Origin: Actinoplanes sp. DH11
Lineage (GTDB): Bacteria; Actinomycetota; Actinomycetes; Mycobacteriales; Micromonosporaceae
Direction: 5' to 3'
Length of the DNA stretch: 64,000 nucleotides
Assembly: GCF_020873875.1 (NCBI RefSeq)
Contig: NZ_JAHWGU010000016.1
Span: 124,001-188,000 of the forward strand
Position numbers and translations under genes: made by a program. Position 1 is the first letter of the stretch; each line of letters begins with the position of its first letter. This document shows positions 42,279 to 50,307 of this stretch, piece by piece. Below the pieces are notes generated by a model. That model ran no database searches and was not told the DNA's origin. It worked only from the letters and a program-made list of their open reading frames with translations.

Positions 42279-43276
42279 GAAGGATCTGGAGCATCACCCT
42301 GACCGGCGCCCTGCTCGCCACCGTCGCGGCCTGCGGCGGCCGGCAGGACAGCGCCGCCACCGACGCCGGCGGCGACGTCACCTGCGAGGTCGGCCAGGCC
42401 ACCCGGGTCGGCATCGCGACCGGCAACGCGACGGGCGTCTACTTCGCCCTGGGCAACGCCTACGCCGAGCAGGTCAACGCGAGCGGCGGCAACGTGCAGG
42501 CGACCGCGTCCGAGACCGGCGCCTCGGTGCAGAACATCCAGCAGCTGGTCGCGGGCACCTACGACGTGGCGTTCTCGCTCGCCGACACGGCCGCCGACGC
42601 GGTCGGCGGCACCGGCAGCTTCACCGGCAAGCAGCCGGTGGCCGCGCTGGCCCGGATACACACCAACTACACCCAGGTGATCGTCCGCAAGGCGGCCGGG
42701 ATCACCGACGTCGCCGGGATGAAGGGCAAACGGGTCTCCACGGGCTCCCCGAAGTCGGGCACCGAGGTGATCGCCCAGCGCGTGCTGACGGCGGCCGGGC
42801 TGAACCCGGAGTCCGACGTCAGCGCCCAGAAACTGGACCTCACCAAGACCGTCGACGGGATGAAGGAGGGCACGATCGACGCGCTGTTCTTCTCCGGCGG
42901 GCTGCCCACCCCGGGCATCACCGACCTGCTGACCACGGCGAAGGACCAGGTCGAGTTCCTCGACATCACGCCGCTGCTGCCGGAGCTGCAGAAGACCAAC
43001 CAGGTGTACCAGGAGGGCGTGATCCCGGCTGCCACCTACCGGACCCCCGCCGACGTGAAGACGATCGTGGTCCCGAACGTCCTGCTGGTCCGCGAGGACC
43101 TCGACCCGGACGTGGCCTGCGTGCTGACGAAGACGCTCTTCGACCGCAAGACCCAGCTGGAGCAGGCGAACGCGGCGGCCAAGGAGATCAGCCTGGACAC
43201 CGCCCGGGCGACCGATCCGGTGCCGGTGCACCGGGGCGCCACGAAGGCGCTCGACGACCTCGGCGCGCCGCAGTAG
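42275..43276 (+). CDS. TAXI-family TRAP transporter solute receptor, lipoprotein
   Basis: 333 residues. The lipobox VAAC gives Cys20. TAXI receptor features: VGIATGNATGVYFALGNAYAEQVN, ETGASVQNIQQLVAGTYDVAFSLADTA, ALARIHTNYTQVIVRKAAGI, KGKRVSTGSPKSGTEVIAQRVL and DALFFSGGLPTPGITDL. It presents the ligand to the fused permease upstream, with which it overlaps by four bases. RBS GGAGGA. The ligand is unknown; characterised members bind glutamate-like compounds or dicarboxylates. Its stop lies directly against a gene remnant. Confidence 0.93.
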   Translation: MRRIWSITLTGALLATVAACGGRQDSAATDAGGDVTCEVGQATRVGIATGNATGVYFALGNAYAEQVNASGGNVQATASETGASVQNIQQLVAGTYDVAFSLADTAADAVGGTGSFTGKQPVAALARIHTNYTQVIVRKAAGITDVAGMKGKRVSTGSPKSGTEVIAQRVLTAAGLNPESDVSAQKLDLTKTVDGMKEGTIDALFFSGGLPTPGITDLLTTAKDQVEFLDITPLLPELQKTNQVYQEGVIPAATYRTPADVKTIVVPNVLLVREDLDPDVACVLTKTLFDRKTQLEQANAAAKEISLDTARATDPVPVHRGATKALDDLGAPQ

Positions 43277-43680
43277 ACGGAGCGTTCACCCTGGCCCGGC
43301 GGACGCGCCAGGCCACGCTGCTGATCGCCGGCGGGATCGGCGTGACCCCGATCCGGGCGCTGCTGGAGGACCCGGCGATCGGGTCCGATGTGGTGGTGCT
43401 CTACCGGGTGCGTACCGCCGCCGACGCGGTCCTGCTCGGCGAACTGCGCAACCTGGCCCGTGCCCGGGGCGCCCGGCTGCACGTGATCAGCGGCCGCACC
43501 GGCGGGCGCAACCAGCCCTTCCAACCGGCGAACCTGCTGACCCTGGTGCCGGACGTGGCCGTGCGCGACGTCTACGTCTGCGGCCCGGCGCCGCTGACCC
43601 GGGCGGTGCTGGCCGCCCTGCGGTCGCTGCGGGTCCCGTCCCGGCAGGTCCACGCCGAACTCTTCCGCCTGGCCGCCTGA
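43277..43680 (+). pseudogene. 3' remnant of a ferric reductase/ferredoxin reductase-like gene (NAD-binding domain)
   Basis: From 43277 a frame without a usable start encodes the C-terminal NAD-binding half of the ferric-reductase-like/ferredoxin-reductase family: GAFTLARRTRQATLLIAGGI continuing GVTPIRALLED, then VYVCGPAPLTRAVLAALRSL and VHAELFRLAA to a stop at 43680. In intact relatives a transmembrane haem part and an FAD domain ending in GPYGAFT precede it. The homology begins within three codons of the TAXI receptor stop, so a deletion appears to have joined the receptor gene end to this fragment. Codon bias is still normal, implying a recent event. Confidence 0.7.
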
Positions 43681-43740
43681 GCCGCGCCCGGCCCTCTGAG
43701 CCGTGCGTCTGAACCGGCGTGCCGCTCGCCCGCGCGCTGC

Positions 43741-44028
43741 TCAGACGTCGTGGACCTCGAGGACCCGGGTGGTGGGTGCGGCGTCGCCGAGCCGGGCGCG
43801 CAGGGACCGGCGTTCCGGGTCGTCCAGGAAGGATCGCAGGCCGGCGCGGTCCCGGAAGCGGATCACGTGGACCTCGGTGCCGTCCGTGGTGTCGCGCATC
43901 CGCCGTTCCAGGACGCCGCCGTGCCGGTGCAGCAGGGTGAGCACGTCGTCCTCGTACCGCCGGCCAGCCGCCACCCGCCCGGCCGCCATCTCCACCACCG
44001 CGACCAGCAGCAACCCTGGATCCGTCAT
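43741..44028 (-). CDS. Small dimeric alpha-beta-barrel-like protein
   Basis: 95 residues. The beta-alpha-beta pattern (LLLVAVVEMAAGRVAAGRRYEDDVLTLLHRHGG, then RMRDTTDGTEVHVIRFRDRAGLRSFLDDPERRSLRARLG and TRVLEVHDV) fits the ferredoxin-like dimeric barrel seen in DUF1330 and monooxygenase-like small proteins. No signal or membrane segment. A catalytic or binding role cannot be assigned. It diverges from the PARG-like gene with 44 bases between starts. Confidence 0.75.
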   Translation of the reverse strand: MTDPGLLLVAVVEMAAGRVAAGRRYEDDVLTLLHRHGGVLERRMRDTTDGTEVHVIRFRDRAGLRSFLDDPERRSLRARLGDAAPTTRVLEVHDV

Positions 44029-44072
44029 CCGGCCAGTATCCCCATGATCGCGGGAGCTGTCATGATGCGCGG

Positions 44073-44846
44073 ATGAGTGCGAGGTTGCGGGCGATGGCGA
44101 CGGAGACCCTCGCCATCGTGGCGGACGGGCGGCTCGGCGGGGCCGACATCTCCGGTGCGATAGCGGACGCGGTCCGGGGTACCCGGCTGTACCTGCCCGG
44201 CGACCCGCTGCCGGAGCCGGTGCCGGTGGCCGGCCCGCCGGTCGTGGAGGTCACCGGCGAGTCCACTCTGGCCGCGGCGGCGCGGCTCGACGACCCGCTG
44301 TGCCTGAACTTCGCCTCGGCGCGCAGCCCGGGTGGTGGTTTCCGCAACGGGGCGCAGGCGCAGGAGGAGAGCCTGGCCCGCAGTTCCGCGCTCTATCCGT
44401 CCCTGCTCGCGGCCGGTGACTTCTACGCGTTCCACCGGGCGGACCGCGGCCTGCTCTACACCGACCGGATGATCTACTCGCCGCGGGTGCCGGTGTTCCG
44501 GGACGATCGGGGGCGGTTGCTGGCGGTGGCGTACCCGGTCTCGTTCCTCACCGCCGCCGCCCCGAACCGCGCGATGATCGTCCGTGACCAGCCGGACCTG
44601 TTGCCGCAGGTCCCCGGGGTGCTGGCCGGGCGGGCGGAACGGATCCTGCGGGTGGCGGCGGCGCACGGGCACCGGGAGATCGTGCTGGGCGCCTGGGGCT
44701 GCGGCGTCTTCGGCAACGACCCGGGGCAGGTCGCCGACGTCTTCGCCGCGGCGCTGCGCGCGGCACCGTGGTTCGAGCGGGTCGTCTTCGCCATCCTGGA
44801 CCGCCGCGAGGAGGTCCGCGACGTGTTCCGGGCCCGATTCCCTTGA
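44073..44846 (+). CDS. Bacterial-type poly(ADP-ribose) glycohydrolase, TIGR02452/DUF2263 family
   Basis: 257 residues, the family size. The PARG signature is complete: NFASARSPGGGFRNGAQAQE (GGG at 87-89) followed by the catalytic Glu pair (98-99). Macrodomain segments follow (LLYTDRMIYSPRVPVFRDD, IVLGAWGCGVFGNDPGQVA). It should hydrolyse ribose-ribose bonds of poly(ADP-ribose) in the cytoplasm. No ADP-ribosyltransferase is nearby. ATG 44073 has no clear Shine-Dalgarno, so it may be leaderless. MATETLAIV at residue 8 is an alternative start. Confidence 0.9.
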   Translation: MSARLRAMATETLAIVADGRLGGADISGAIADAVRGTRLYLPGDPLPEPVPVAGPPVVEVTGESTLAAAARLDDPLCLNFASARSPGGGFRNGAQAQEESLARSSALYPSLLAAGDFYAFHRADRGLLYTDRMIYSPRVPVFRDDRGRLLAVAYPVSFLTAAAPNRAMIVRDQPDLLPQVPGVLAGRAERILRVAAAHGHREIVLGAWGCGVFGNDPGQVADVFAAALRAAPWFERVVFAILDRREEVRDVFRARFP

Positions 44847-44977
44847 TCGTGCCGCGCGGGGACCGTTGCCCGGCAGATCGTGCCGCGCGGTCCGCGGCGA
44901 CAGCTCCGCGGCGGGGCCCGGCCCCGGTAGGCTGACCGGAGACTTCCGCTCGGCAGGGGACCGGCAGGTGGGCTGCG

Positions 44978-45457
44978 ATGGCGATGAACCCGACGGCGAT
45001 GAACCCGGCGGCGGGCGGTGACGACGTCCTGGTCCGGTTCGGCCGGTGGGCGCTGGGCAAGGTCTGGTTCGGGTGCGTGCTCTCCGGCGGCTGGGCGATC
45101 GGCCGTCATTACGACTGGTCGCAGGCTTTTCTCACGGTCGCCGCGGTGCTGGGTGCGATCGGTCTCGCGCTGGCCACCTCGTTCCTGCCGATCTGGACCC
45201 GGGAGCGGCCGAGCGGCATCCCGGTCGTCGACGTCGGCCTGCGGGTGATGGTCTGGGGCGGCCTGGCCGGGTCGGTGCTGGCGCTGCTGCTGAGCCTGCC
45301 GGCGATCGGGATGGTCGCGGCCGCGCTGCTGCTGAACACGGCGGCGCGCACCTTCGGTGATCCGTTCCTGCCGGTCCTGCGCCGGTTGCGCATCACTCCC
45401 GACGTGCCGTACCGCGACCTGAGGAAACGTGACGCGGCCCGCACGGGCTTGAAATAG
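44978..45457 (+). CDS. Small membrane protein, unknown
   Basis: 159 residues, family not recognised. Three or four hydrophobic segments are seen: GKVWFGCVLSGGWAIG (26-42), AFLTVAAVLGAIGLALATSF (48-68), VDVGLRVMVWGGLAGSVLALLL (83-107) and IGMVAAALLLNTAAR (108-124). The C-terminus is basic (LRRLRITPDVPYRDLRKRDAAR). AGGTGG precedes ATG 44978, and TAGGCT near 44927 could be its -10. Its stop TAG is the first half-codon of the MarR operator, 28 bases before marR. Possibly read through into marR. Confidence 0.6.
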   Translation: MAMNPTAMNPAAGGDDVLVRFGRWALGKVWFGCVLSGGWAIGRHYDWSQAFLTVAAVLGAIGLALATSFLPIWTRERPSGIPVVDVGLRVMVWGGLAGSVLALLLSLPAIGMVAAALLLNTAARTFGDPFLPVLRRLRITPDVPYRDLRKRDAARTGLK

Positions 45458-45474
45458 GTATGCCGTCATACCTA
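45455..45474. promoter_or_regulatory. MarR-type palindromic operator
   Basis: A perfect palindrome, TAGGTATG and CATACCTA separated by CCGT, ends 11 bases before the marR start. The AT-rich TAATAAT that follows it is the likely -10 region, so binding of the MarR protein would block its own leaderless promoter and the downstream pump. Confidence 0.75.
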
Positions 45475-45485
45475 ATAATGGACTC

Positions 45486-45935
45486 ATGACCGGACCGGAC
45501 GACGCTGTGGCGTTGATGCACCTGGCACACCAGCTGCATCGCAACCTTGAACGCCGCATCCAGTCCGATTTCGCTCACCCCAAGCCGCCCGAGATGCAGA
45601 CCATCGCGCTGTGGCAGGTCCGGGAACGCCCCGGCATCACGGTCCGCGAGCTCGCCGACGAGCTCCAGCTGCGGCCCAACAACGCCAGCGCCCTGGTCAC
45701 CGCGATGGTGAACGCCGACCTGCTGCGCCGGGAACCCGACGAGCGGGACCGGCGGGTCGTGCGCCTGCACACCACCGACGAGGCGCAGCGCCGCATCGAC
45801 GAGGTGCAGGAACTCTTCACCGGCTACCTCACCACAGCTCTGGAACGGCTCGGCCCCGAGCAACGGGCAGCAGTGCGTGCCGCGTTGCCCAGCCTGACGG
45901 AACTGGCCGGACTCCTCCGGTCGGACGGTCGCTGA
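45486..45935 (+). CDS. MarR-family transcriptional regulator
   Basis: 149 residues. The winged-helix core is clear: MQTIALWQVRERPGITVRELADELQLRPNNASALVTAMVNADLLRREPDERDRRVVRLHTTDE (about 37-100, DERDRRVVRL being the wing). N- and C-terminal helices provide the dimer interface. It probably represses itself and the DHA2 exporter 65 bases downstream through the palindrome at 45455-45474, released by a drug-like ligand. The start lies beside the operator without a Shine-Dalgarno sequence. Confidence 0.93.
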   Translation: MTGPDDAVALMHLAHQLHRNLERRIQSDFAHPKPPEMQTIALWQVRERPGITVRELADELQLRPNNASALVTAMVNADLLRREPDERDRRVVRLHTTDEAQRRIDEVQELFTGYLTTALERLGPEQRAAVRAALPSLTELAGLLRSDGR

Positions 45936-46000
45936 GCTTTCCCCGTACCGCATCGCCTCGCGCGCAAGCGCAATCGGAACATCCCAGATGGAGCCCCACC

Positions 46001-47581
46001 ATGCCTCCGGCAACCGTGACCGCATCACCCACCCCCGCACACTCCCCGCCCGGCGCGGCGGGCCGCCGGGGCAAGCCCTGGCTGTCCCTGATCGCCGTCG
46101 CGTTCGGCCTCTTCATGGTCGGCCTGGACGGCAGCGTCGTCTCGATCGCCAACCCGGAGATCGGCCGCGACCTGGGCGCCAGTACCGCCGAACTGCAGTG
46201 GGTGACCAACTCCTACCTGCTCGCCCTGGCCGCCGCGCTGATCCTCGGTGGCAAGCTCGGTGACCGGTTCGGACGGCGCCGCTACTACCTGATCGGCGTC
46301 GCCGGCTTCACCGTCGCGTCCGTCGCCATCGGACTCGCCGGCTCCATCGAGGGCGTCATCGCCTTCCGCGCCCTCCAGGGCTTCTTCGGTGCGCTGCTCA
46401 TGCCCAACACGCTCGGTATCCTGCGCGCCACCTTCCCGCCGAAGAAGTTCGGCATGGCGGTCGGTATCTGGGCCATGGTCTCCTCGGTCTCGACCGCGCT
46501 CGGCCCGATCGTCGGCGGCCTGCTGGTGCAGCACGTCAACTGGGAGTCGGTCTTCTACATCAACGCGCCGATCGGCGTCATCGCCCTCGCCTTCAGCGCG
46601 TGGGTCCTCGCCGAGAGCAAGAACTCCACCGGACGGCACCGGTTCGACGTGCCCGGCGTGCTGCTGCTCGCGGCCGGCCTGCTCGTGCTGGTCTTCGGCG
46701 TGGTCAAGGGCGAGACCTGGGGCTGGGGTTCGGCGAGCACGATCGGCACCATCGTGGCCGGCCTGCTGATCCTGGTCGTCTTCGGCTGGTACGAGACGCG
46801 CCAGGAACACCCGCTGCTCCCGATGCGGCTCTTCCGTAACCCGGCCCTCACCATCGGCGCCGTGATCACCGCGATCAACTTCTTCACGCTGCTCGGCTCG
46901 ATCTTCTACATCATGCTGTACCTGCAGAACGTGCGCGGCTACACCCCGGTGATGGCCGGCGTGCTCACCCTGCCGCTCAGCCTCGCCTCGGTGGTCGCCT
47001 CCCCGATCGGCGCGGCACTCACCGACCGGTTCGGCCCGCGCCTGACCATGCCGCTCGGCATGGTGCTGCAGGGTGCCGCCTCGTTCGGCCTGCTCCTGCT
47101 CGACACCGACTCCAGCTTCAACGCGATGTGGCCGTCCTTCGTCGGCCTCGGCCTCGGCGTCGGCATGGTGATGGCCGCGTCCTCCGAGGCGATCGTCGGC
47201 AACGCTCCGGTCAAGGACGCCGGTGTGGCCGGCGGGCTCCAGGCCACCATGCTGCAGATCGGCGGCGCGCTCGGCACGTCGGTGCTGATCTCCCTGATCA
47301 GCAGCCGGGTGGGCAGCACGCTCGTCGACTCGCTCACCGGCGCCGGCGTGCCCGCGCCCCTGGCGCAGGGCCTCACCGAGGCCGAGGACGCGGTGAGCAT
47401 GGGCGTCGCGCCGGTCTCGGCGGAGATGACCGATGCGGTACGGGCGGCGGTCGTCGACGGTGCCGGAACCGCCTTCATGCACGGGGTGCACACGGCGGCG
47501 CTCGTCGCCGGCATCCTCTGCCTCGCCGGTGCGGTCGTCGCGGTCGCCGGGATCCGCCGCGGCACGCCGGCACACCAGTAA
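46001..47581 (+). CDS. MFS drug exporter, DHA2 family (EmrB/QacA-type)
   Basis: 526 residues with 14 membrane helices. DHA2 motifs: LDGSVVSIANPEIGRDLGAS (motif D1), LGGKLGDRFGRRRYYLIG (motif A), LGPIVGGLLVQHVNWESVFYINAPIG (motif C and after). The open frame extends back through marR, but ATG 46001 gives the normal short polar N-terminus. It exports hydrophobic or cationic compounds by proton antiport. Forms a MarR-pump pair with the gene upstream. Confidence 0.92.
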   Translation: MPPATVTASPTPAHSPPGAAGRRGKPWLSLIAVAFGLFMVGLDGSVVSIANPEIGRDLGASTAELQWVTNSYLLALAAALILGGKLGDRFGRRRYYLIGVAGFTVASVAIGLAGSIEGVIAFRALQGFFGALLMPNTLGILRATFPPKKFGMAVGIWAMVSSVSTALGPIVGGLLVQHVNWESVFYINAPIGVIALAFSAWVLAESKNSTGRHRFDVPGVLLLAAGLLVLVFGVVKGETWGWGSASTIGTIVAGLLILVVFGWYETRQEHPLLPMRLFRNPALTIGAVITAINFFTLLGSIFYIMLYLQNVRGYTPVMAGVLTLPLSLASVVASPIGAALTDRFGPRLTMPLGMVLQGAASFGLLLLDTDSSFNAMWPSFVGLGLGVGMVMAASSEAIVGNAPVKDAGVAGGLQATMLQIGGALGTSVLISLISSRVGSTLVDSLTGAGVPAPLAQGLTEAEDAVSMGVAPVSAEMTDAVRAAVVDGAGTAFMHGVHTAALVAGILCLAGAVVAVAGIRRGTPAHQ

Positions 47582-47593
47582 CACCGGCACCAC

Positions 47594-47628
47594 AGACCCC
47601 GGCGCGTACCGTCTGCGCGCCGGGGTCT
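47594..47628 (+). terminator. Terminator hairpin after the DHA2 exporter
   Basis: A perfect 13-bp stem (AGACCCCGGCGCG with its complement) and a nine-base loop start 12 bases after the stop codon. Confidence 0.8.
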
Positions 47629-47662
47629 CAGCAGGTGGGGGCAGGTTGCCGACTGGTTGTAC

Positions 47663-49294
47663 ATGAGTGTGATGACAGCGGAGGCCGTGGTGCCGCGGGC
47701 CGGCGGCCGCGGGTTCTGGGCGGACCTCAGTGTCAACATCAAGGTCCTGGTGGCGGTGAGTGTGGCGGCTGCCGTCGCCCTCCTGGTCGGGGTGCTCGGG
47801 CTGCGGGCGCTCAGCAGTGCGAGCGACTCGGCGCAGCAAATCTACAGCGGCAACGTGCTCGGCGTGGCGGCGCTGGGCGACGTGCAGAACGACATGACCC
47901 AGGCCCGGCTGGACCTGTCGAACAACGCGGTCAACCGGGACACAGCCACGAAGCAGCAGTACGCCACGGCGTTCGCCGACGACGTGCAGGCCATCGAGGA
48001 AGGCTGGACGGCGTACCTGGCAACCAACCCGGTTCCGCCGGCCGCCATGATCGAGGACGTCCGGGCGGACTGGCAGCAGGTCGTGGACCTCGCCGAGGAC
48101 CAGCTGCTCCCGGCATCCGCCCGCAACGACCTCGCCACCTGGGCGCAGGTCCGCAACGGGGAGATGGCCGGTCTGATCACCGAGGTCAAGGAACACCTCG
48201 GGGAGATGACCGAGATGGAGAAGGCATCCGCCGCGCAGGCCGCCGAGGACGCCCGCAACTCCTACGAGTCCAGCCGGCTGCAGTCCATCGGCCTGCTCGT
48301 CGCCGGCCTCCTCGGCGCGCTAGCCCTCGGCCTGCTGGTGGCCCGCGGCATCGTCCGCTCCCTGAGCCGGGTCACCGACGTCTGCGAAGGCCTCGCCGAC
48401 GGCGACCTGACCCGCACCTCCGGTCTCACCTCCGCCGACGAGCCGGGCCGGATGGGCCGGGCCCTGGACACCGCGGTCCTGCGCCTGCGCGAGACCGTCA
48501 ACACCATCGGCGGCTCCGCGGCCACCCTGGCCGGCGCCTCCGAGGAACTCTCCACGGTCAGCGCCCAGCTTCAGGGCGGTTCTGCCGACGTGGCCGCCAA
48601 GGCCGACTCGGCCAGTTCCGCCAGCGAAGAGGTGAACACCGGCGTCCAGTCGATCGCTGCCGGCGCCGAGCAGATGAGCGCCTCGATCGCCGAGATCGCC
48701 TCGAACGCGTCCCACGCCGCCCGGGTCGCCCAGGAAGGCATGGCCGTCGCCGAACGCACCAACAACCAGGTCGCCGAACTGGGTGCGGCAAGCGCCGAGA
48801 TCGGCGACGTGGTCCGGCTGATCACCAGCATCGCGGAACAGACCAACCTGCTCGCCCTGAACGCCACCATCGAAGCGGCCCGCGCCGGTGAACTCGGCAA
48901 AGGCTTCGCCGTGGTGGCCGGCGAGGTCAAGGAACTCGCGCAGCAGACCGCCAAGGCCACCGAGGAGATCACCCAGCGGATCGGCGCGATCCAGGAGTCC
49001 AGCAACTCGGCGGCCGCGGCGATCGGCGAGATCACCCACGTGATCCAGCAGATCGGCGACTACACCACCACGATCGCCTCGGCGGTGGAGGAACAGACCG
49101 CGACCACCGGCGAGATGAGCCGGTCCGTCGCGGACGCCGCCACCAGCAGCGGGGACGTCGCCCGTACCGTCTCCGGGGTCGCCGAGGTCGCGAACGCGAC
49201 CGCCGACGGCGCCCGGGCCACCCAGCAGGCCGCCGCCGACCTGACCCGGCTCGCCGGCGACCTGGCCAACCTGGTCGGCGGATTCAAGCACTGA
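47663..49294 (+). CDS. Methyl-accepting chemotaxis protein
   Basis: 543 residues. First helix at about 25-50 (VLVAVSVAAAVALLVGVLGL), helical extracellular sensor (50-205), second helix (211-232), HAMP (VRSLSRVTDVCEGLADGDLTR, about 230-285) and the methyl-accepting signalling domain with tip AEQTNLLALNATIEAARAGE near 390. No receptor pentapeptide. Start ATG 47663 (MSVMTAE); ATG 47672 is equally possible. It heads an apparent operon with an 87-residue protein and a GAF protein. It shares the cytoplasmic half with the receptor at 38550 but has an unrelated sensor region. Confidence 0.92.
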   Translation: MSVMTAEAVVPRAGGRGFWADLSVNIKVLVAVSVAAAVALLVGVLGLRALSSASDSAQQIYSGNVLGVAALGDVQNDMTQARLDLSNNAVNRDTATKQQYATAFADDVQAIEEGWTAYLATNPVPPAAMIEDVRADWQQVVDLAEDQLLPASARNDLATWAQVRNGEMAGLITEVKEHLGEMTEMEKASAAQAAEDARNSYESSRLQSIGLLVAGLLGALALGLLVARGIVRSLSRVTDVCEGLADGDLTRTSGLTSADEPGRMGRALDTAVLRLRETVNTIGGSAATLAGASEELSTVSAQLQGGSADVAAKADSASSASEEVNTGVQSIAAGAEQMSASIAEIASNASHAARVAQEGMAVAERTNNQVAELGAASAEIGDVVRLITSIAEQTNLLALNATIEAARAGELGKGFAVVAGEVKELAQQTAKATEEITQRIGAIQESSNSAAAAIGEITHVIQQIGDYTTTIASAVEEQTATTGEMSRSVADAATSSGDVARTVSGVAEVANATADGARATQQAAADLTRLAGDLANLVGGFKH

Positions 49295-49398
49295 ATCCCT
49301 CGGGTCCGCAGCCCTGCCGCCGATCCTTCAGTTGCCGGCCCCCACGCTCCCCGATCCTCTCCCGTCGCCGGCCTTCCCACCTCGAACCGGAGTACTGG

Positions 49399-49662
49399 AT
49401 GAGTAACGACGCACCGTACGGGCTGAACCGCCCGACTGCGGACGACGCCCGCGCCGCCGTCCTGCGGGTGCACGGCGACAACGGTCCGCAGATCTGGGAA
49501 CAGCTGGTCCGGGCCGCCGGGTCGGACACCTCGCTGGACCGGCTGCTGCCCGCGATGGCCGCCGCCGACCCCACCACCCGGCTGTGCGCGCTCGCCCTGC
49601 GGATCCGGGTCACCACCCACACCGAACTCGCCGCCGCACAACTGACCATCGCCAGGAGCTGA
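49399..49662 (+). CDS. Small helical protein, unknown, in chemoreceptor operon
   Basis: 87 residues, family not recognised. Predicted mostly helical (TADDARAAVLRVHGDNGPQIWEQLVRAAG, then SLDRLLPAMAAADPTTRLCALALRIRVTTHTELAAAQL). No signal or membrane segment. GGAG seven bases upstream supports ATG 49399. One base separates its stop from the GAF gene start, and the chemoreceptor ends 104 bases upstream. The spacing suggests it works with the GAF protein in signalling. Confidence 0.7.
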   Translation: MSNDAPYGLNRPTADDARAAVLRVHGDNGPQIWEQLVRAAGSDTSLDRLLPAMAAADPTTRLCALALRIRVTTHTELAAAQLTIARS

Positions 49663-49663
49663 C

Positions 49664-50173
49664 GTGCAGCACACCGAACTCTACGACCGACTCGGCGAGC
49701 CGGAGCGGATGCGGGACATCGCCGGGCTCGACCTGCTCAACCCCGACCTGCGAACCAGTCTCGACGAGATCGCCGAGCGCAGCGCCACCCTGCTGGAGGC
49801 GCCGGTGTCACTGGTCTCCGTGGTGCTGGACACCTCCCAGCTGATACTCGGCTCGCACGGGGTGTCCGGATGGGTCGAACAGGCACAGGGCACCCCCGCC
49901 GAGTGGGCGATGTGCACGCACACCGTGCTCGCCGGTGAGCCGTACTGCGTCATCGACGGATACGAGGACCCCAAGCACATCGACAACCCGTTCCTGCGGA
50001 TGACCGGGCTGCGCAGCTACCTCGGCGTGCCGCTGCTCGGCGTGGGCGGCCAGGTGATCGGGGCGCACTGCGTGATCGACGCCCGGCGGCGGATCTTCAC
50101 CGATGTGGACCTGGCGGTGCTGACCGACGGCGCCGAGAAGGTGATGCGGTTGCTGCAGGCGTACCCCGCCTGA
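49664..50173 (+). CDS. Single-domain GAF protein
   Basis: 169 residues. One GAF domain fills the protein: LDEIAERSATLLEAPVSLVSVVLDTSQLILGSHG, EWAMCTHTVLAGEPYCVIDGYEDPKHIDNPFL, LRSYLGVPLLGVGGQVIGAHCVIDARRRIFTDVDLAVL. This is the ligand-binding GAF type seen in soluble sensors; Cys residues in MCTHT and YCVID could bind a cofactor. No output domain. GTG 49664 has AGGAG. Likely a partner in the chemoreceptor operon. Confidence 0.88.
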   Translation: MQHTELYDRLGEPERMRDIAGLDLLNPDLRTSLDEIAERSATLLEAPVSLVSVVLDTSQLILGSHGVSGWVEQAQGTPAEWAMCTHTVLAGEPYCVIDGYEDPKHIDNPFLRMTGLRSYLGVPLLGVGGQVIGAHCVIDARRRIFTDVDLAVLTDGAEKVMRLLQAYPA

Positions 50174-50307
50174 TCTTTGTTCCCGCCCTTTCTCCTACCG
50201 CTTGATTTTGTGGCGATCGCTTCTCCGGTCGCGGCCTGATCTCGCCTTTTGCGCCGTCCGTCTGCCGCCGCCGGAAAAATGTCATAGGCAGGCGGCATCA
50301 TCGCCAC

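Noticed and set aside
46025..48196. A 723-residue minus-strand open frame
   Set aside because: Runs antisense across the DHA2 exporter, its terminator and part of the chemoreceptor, all well supported on the plus strand.
49399..49662. The 87-residue gene as an antisense or frame shadow
   Set aside because: It was kept as a gene: GGAG at good spacing, compact operon position and no competing frame with known domains.
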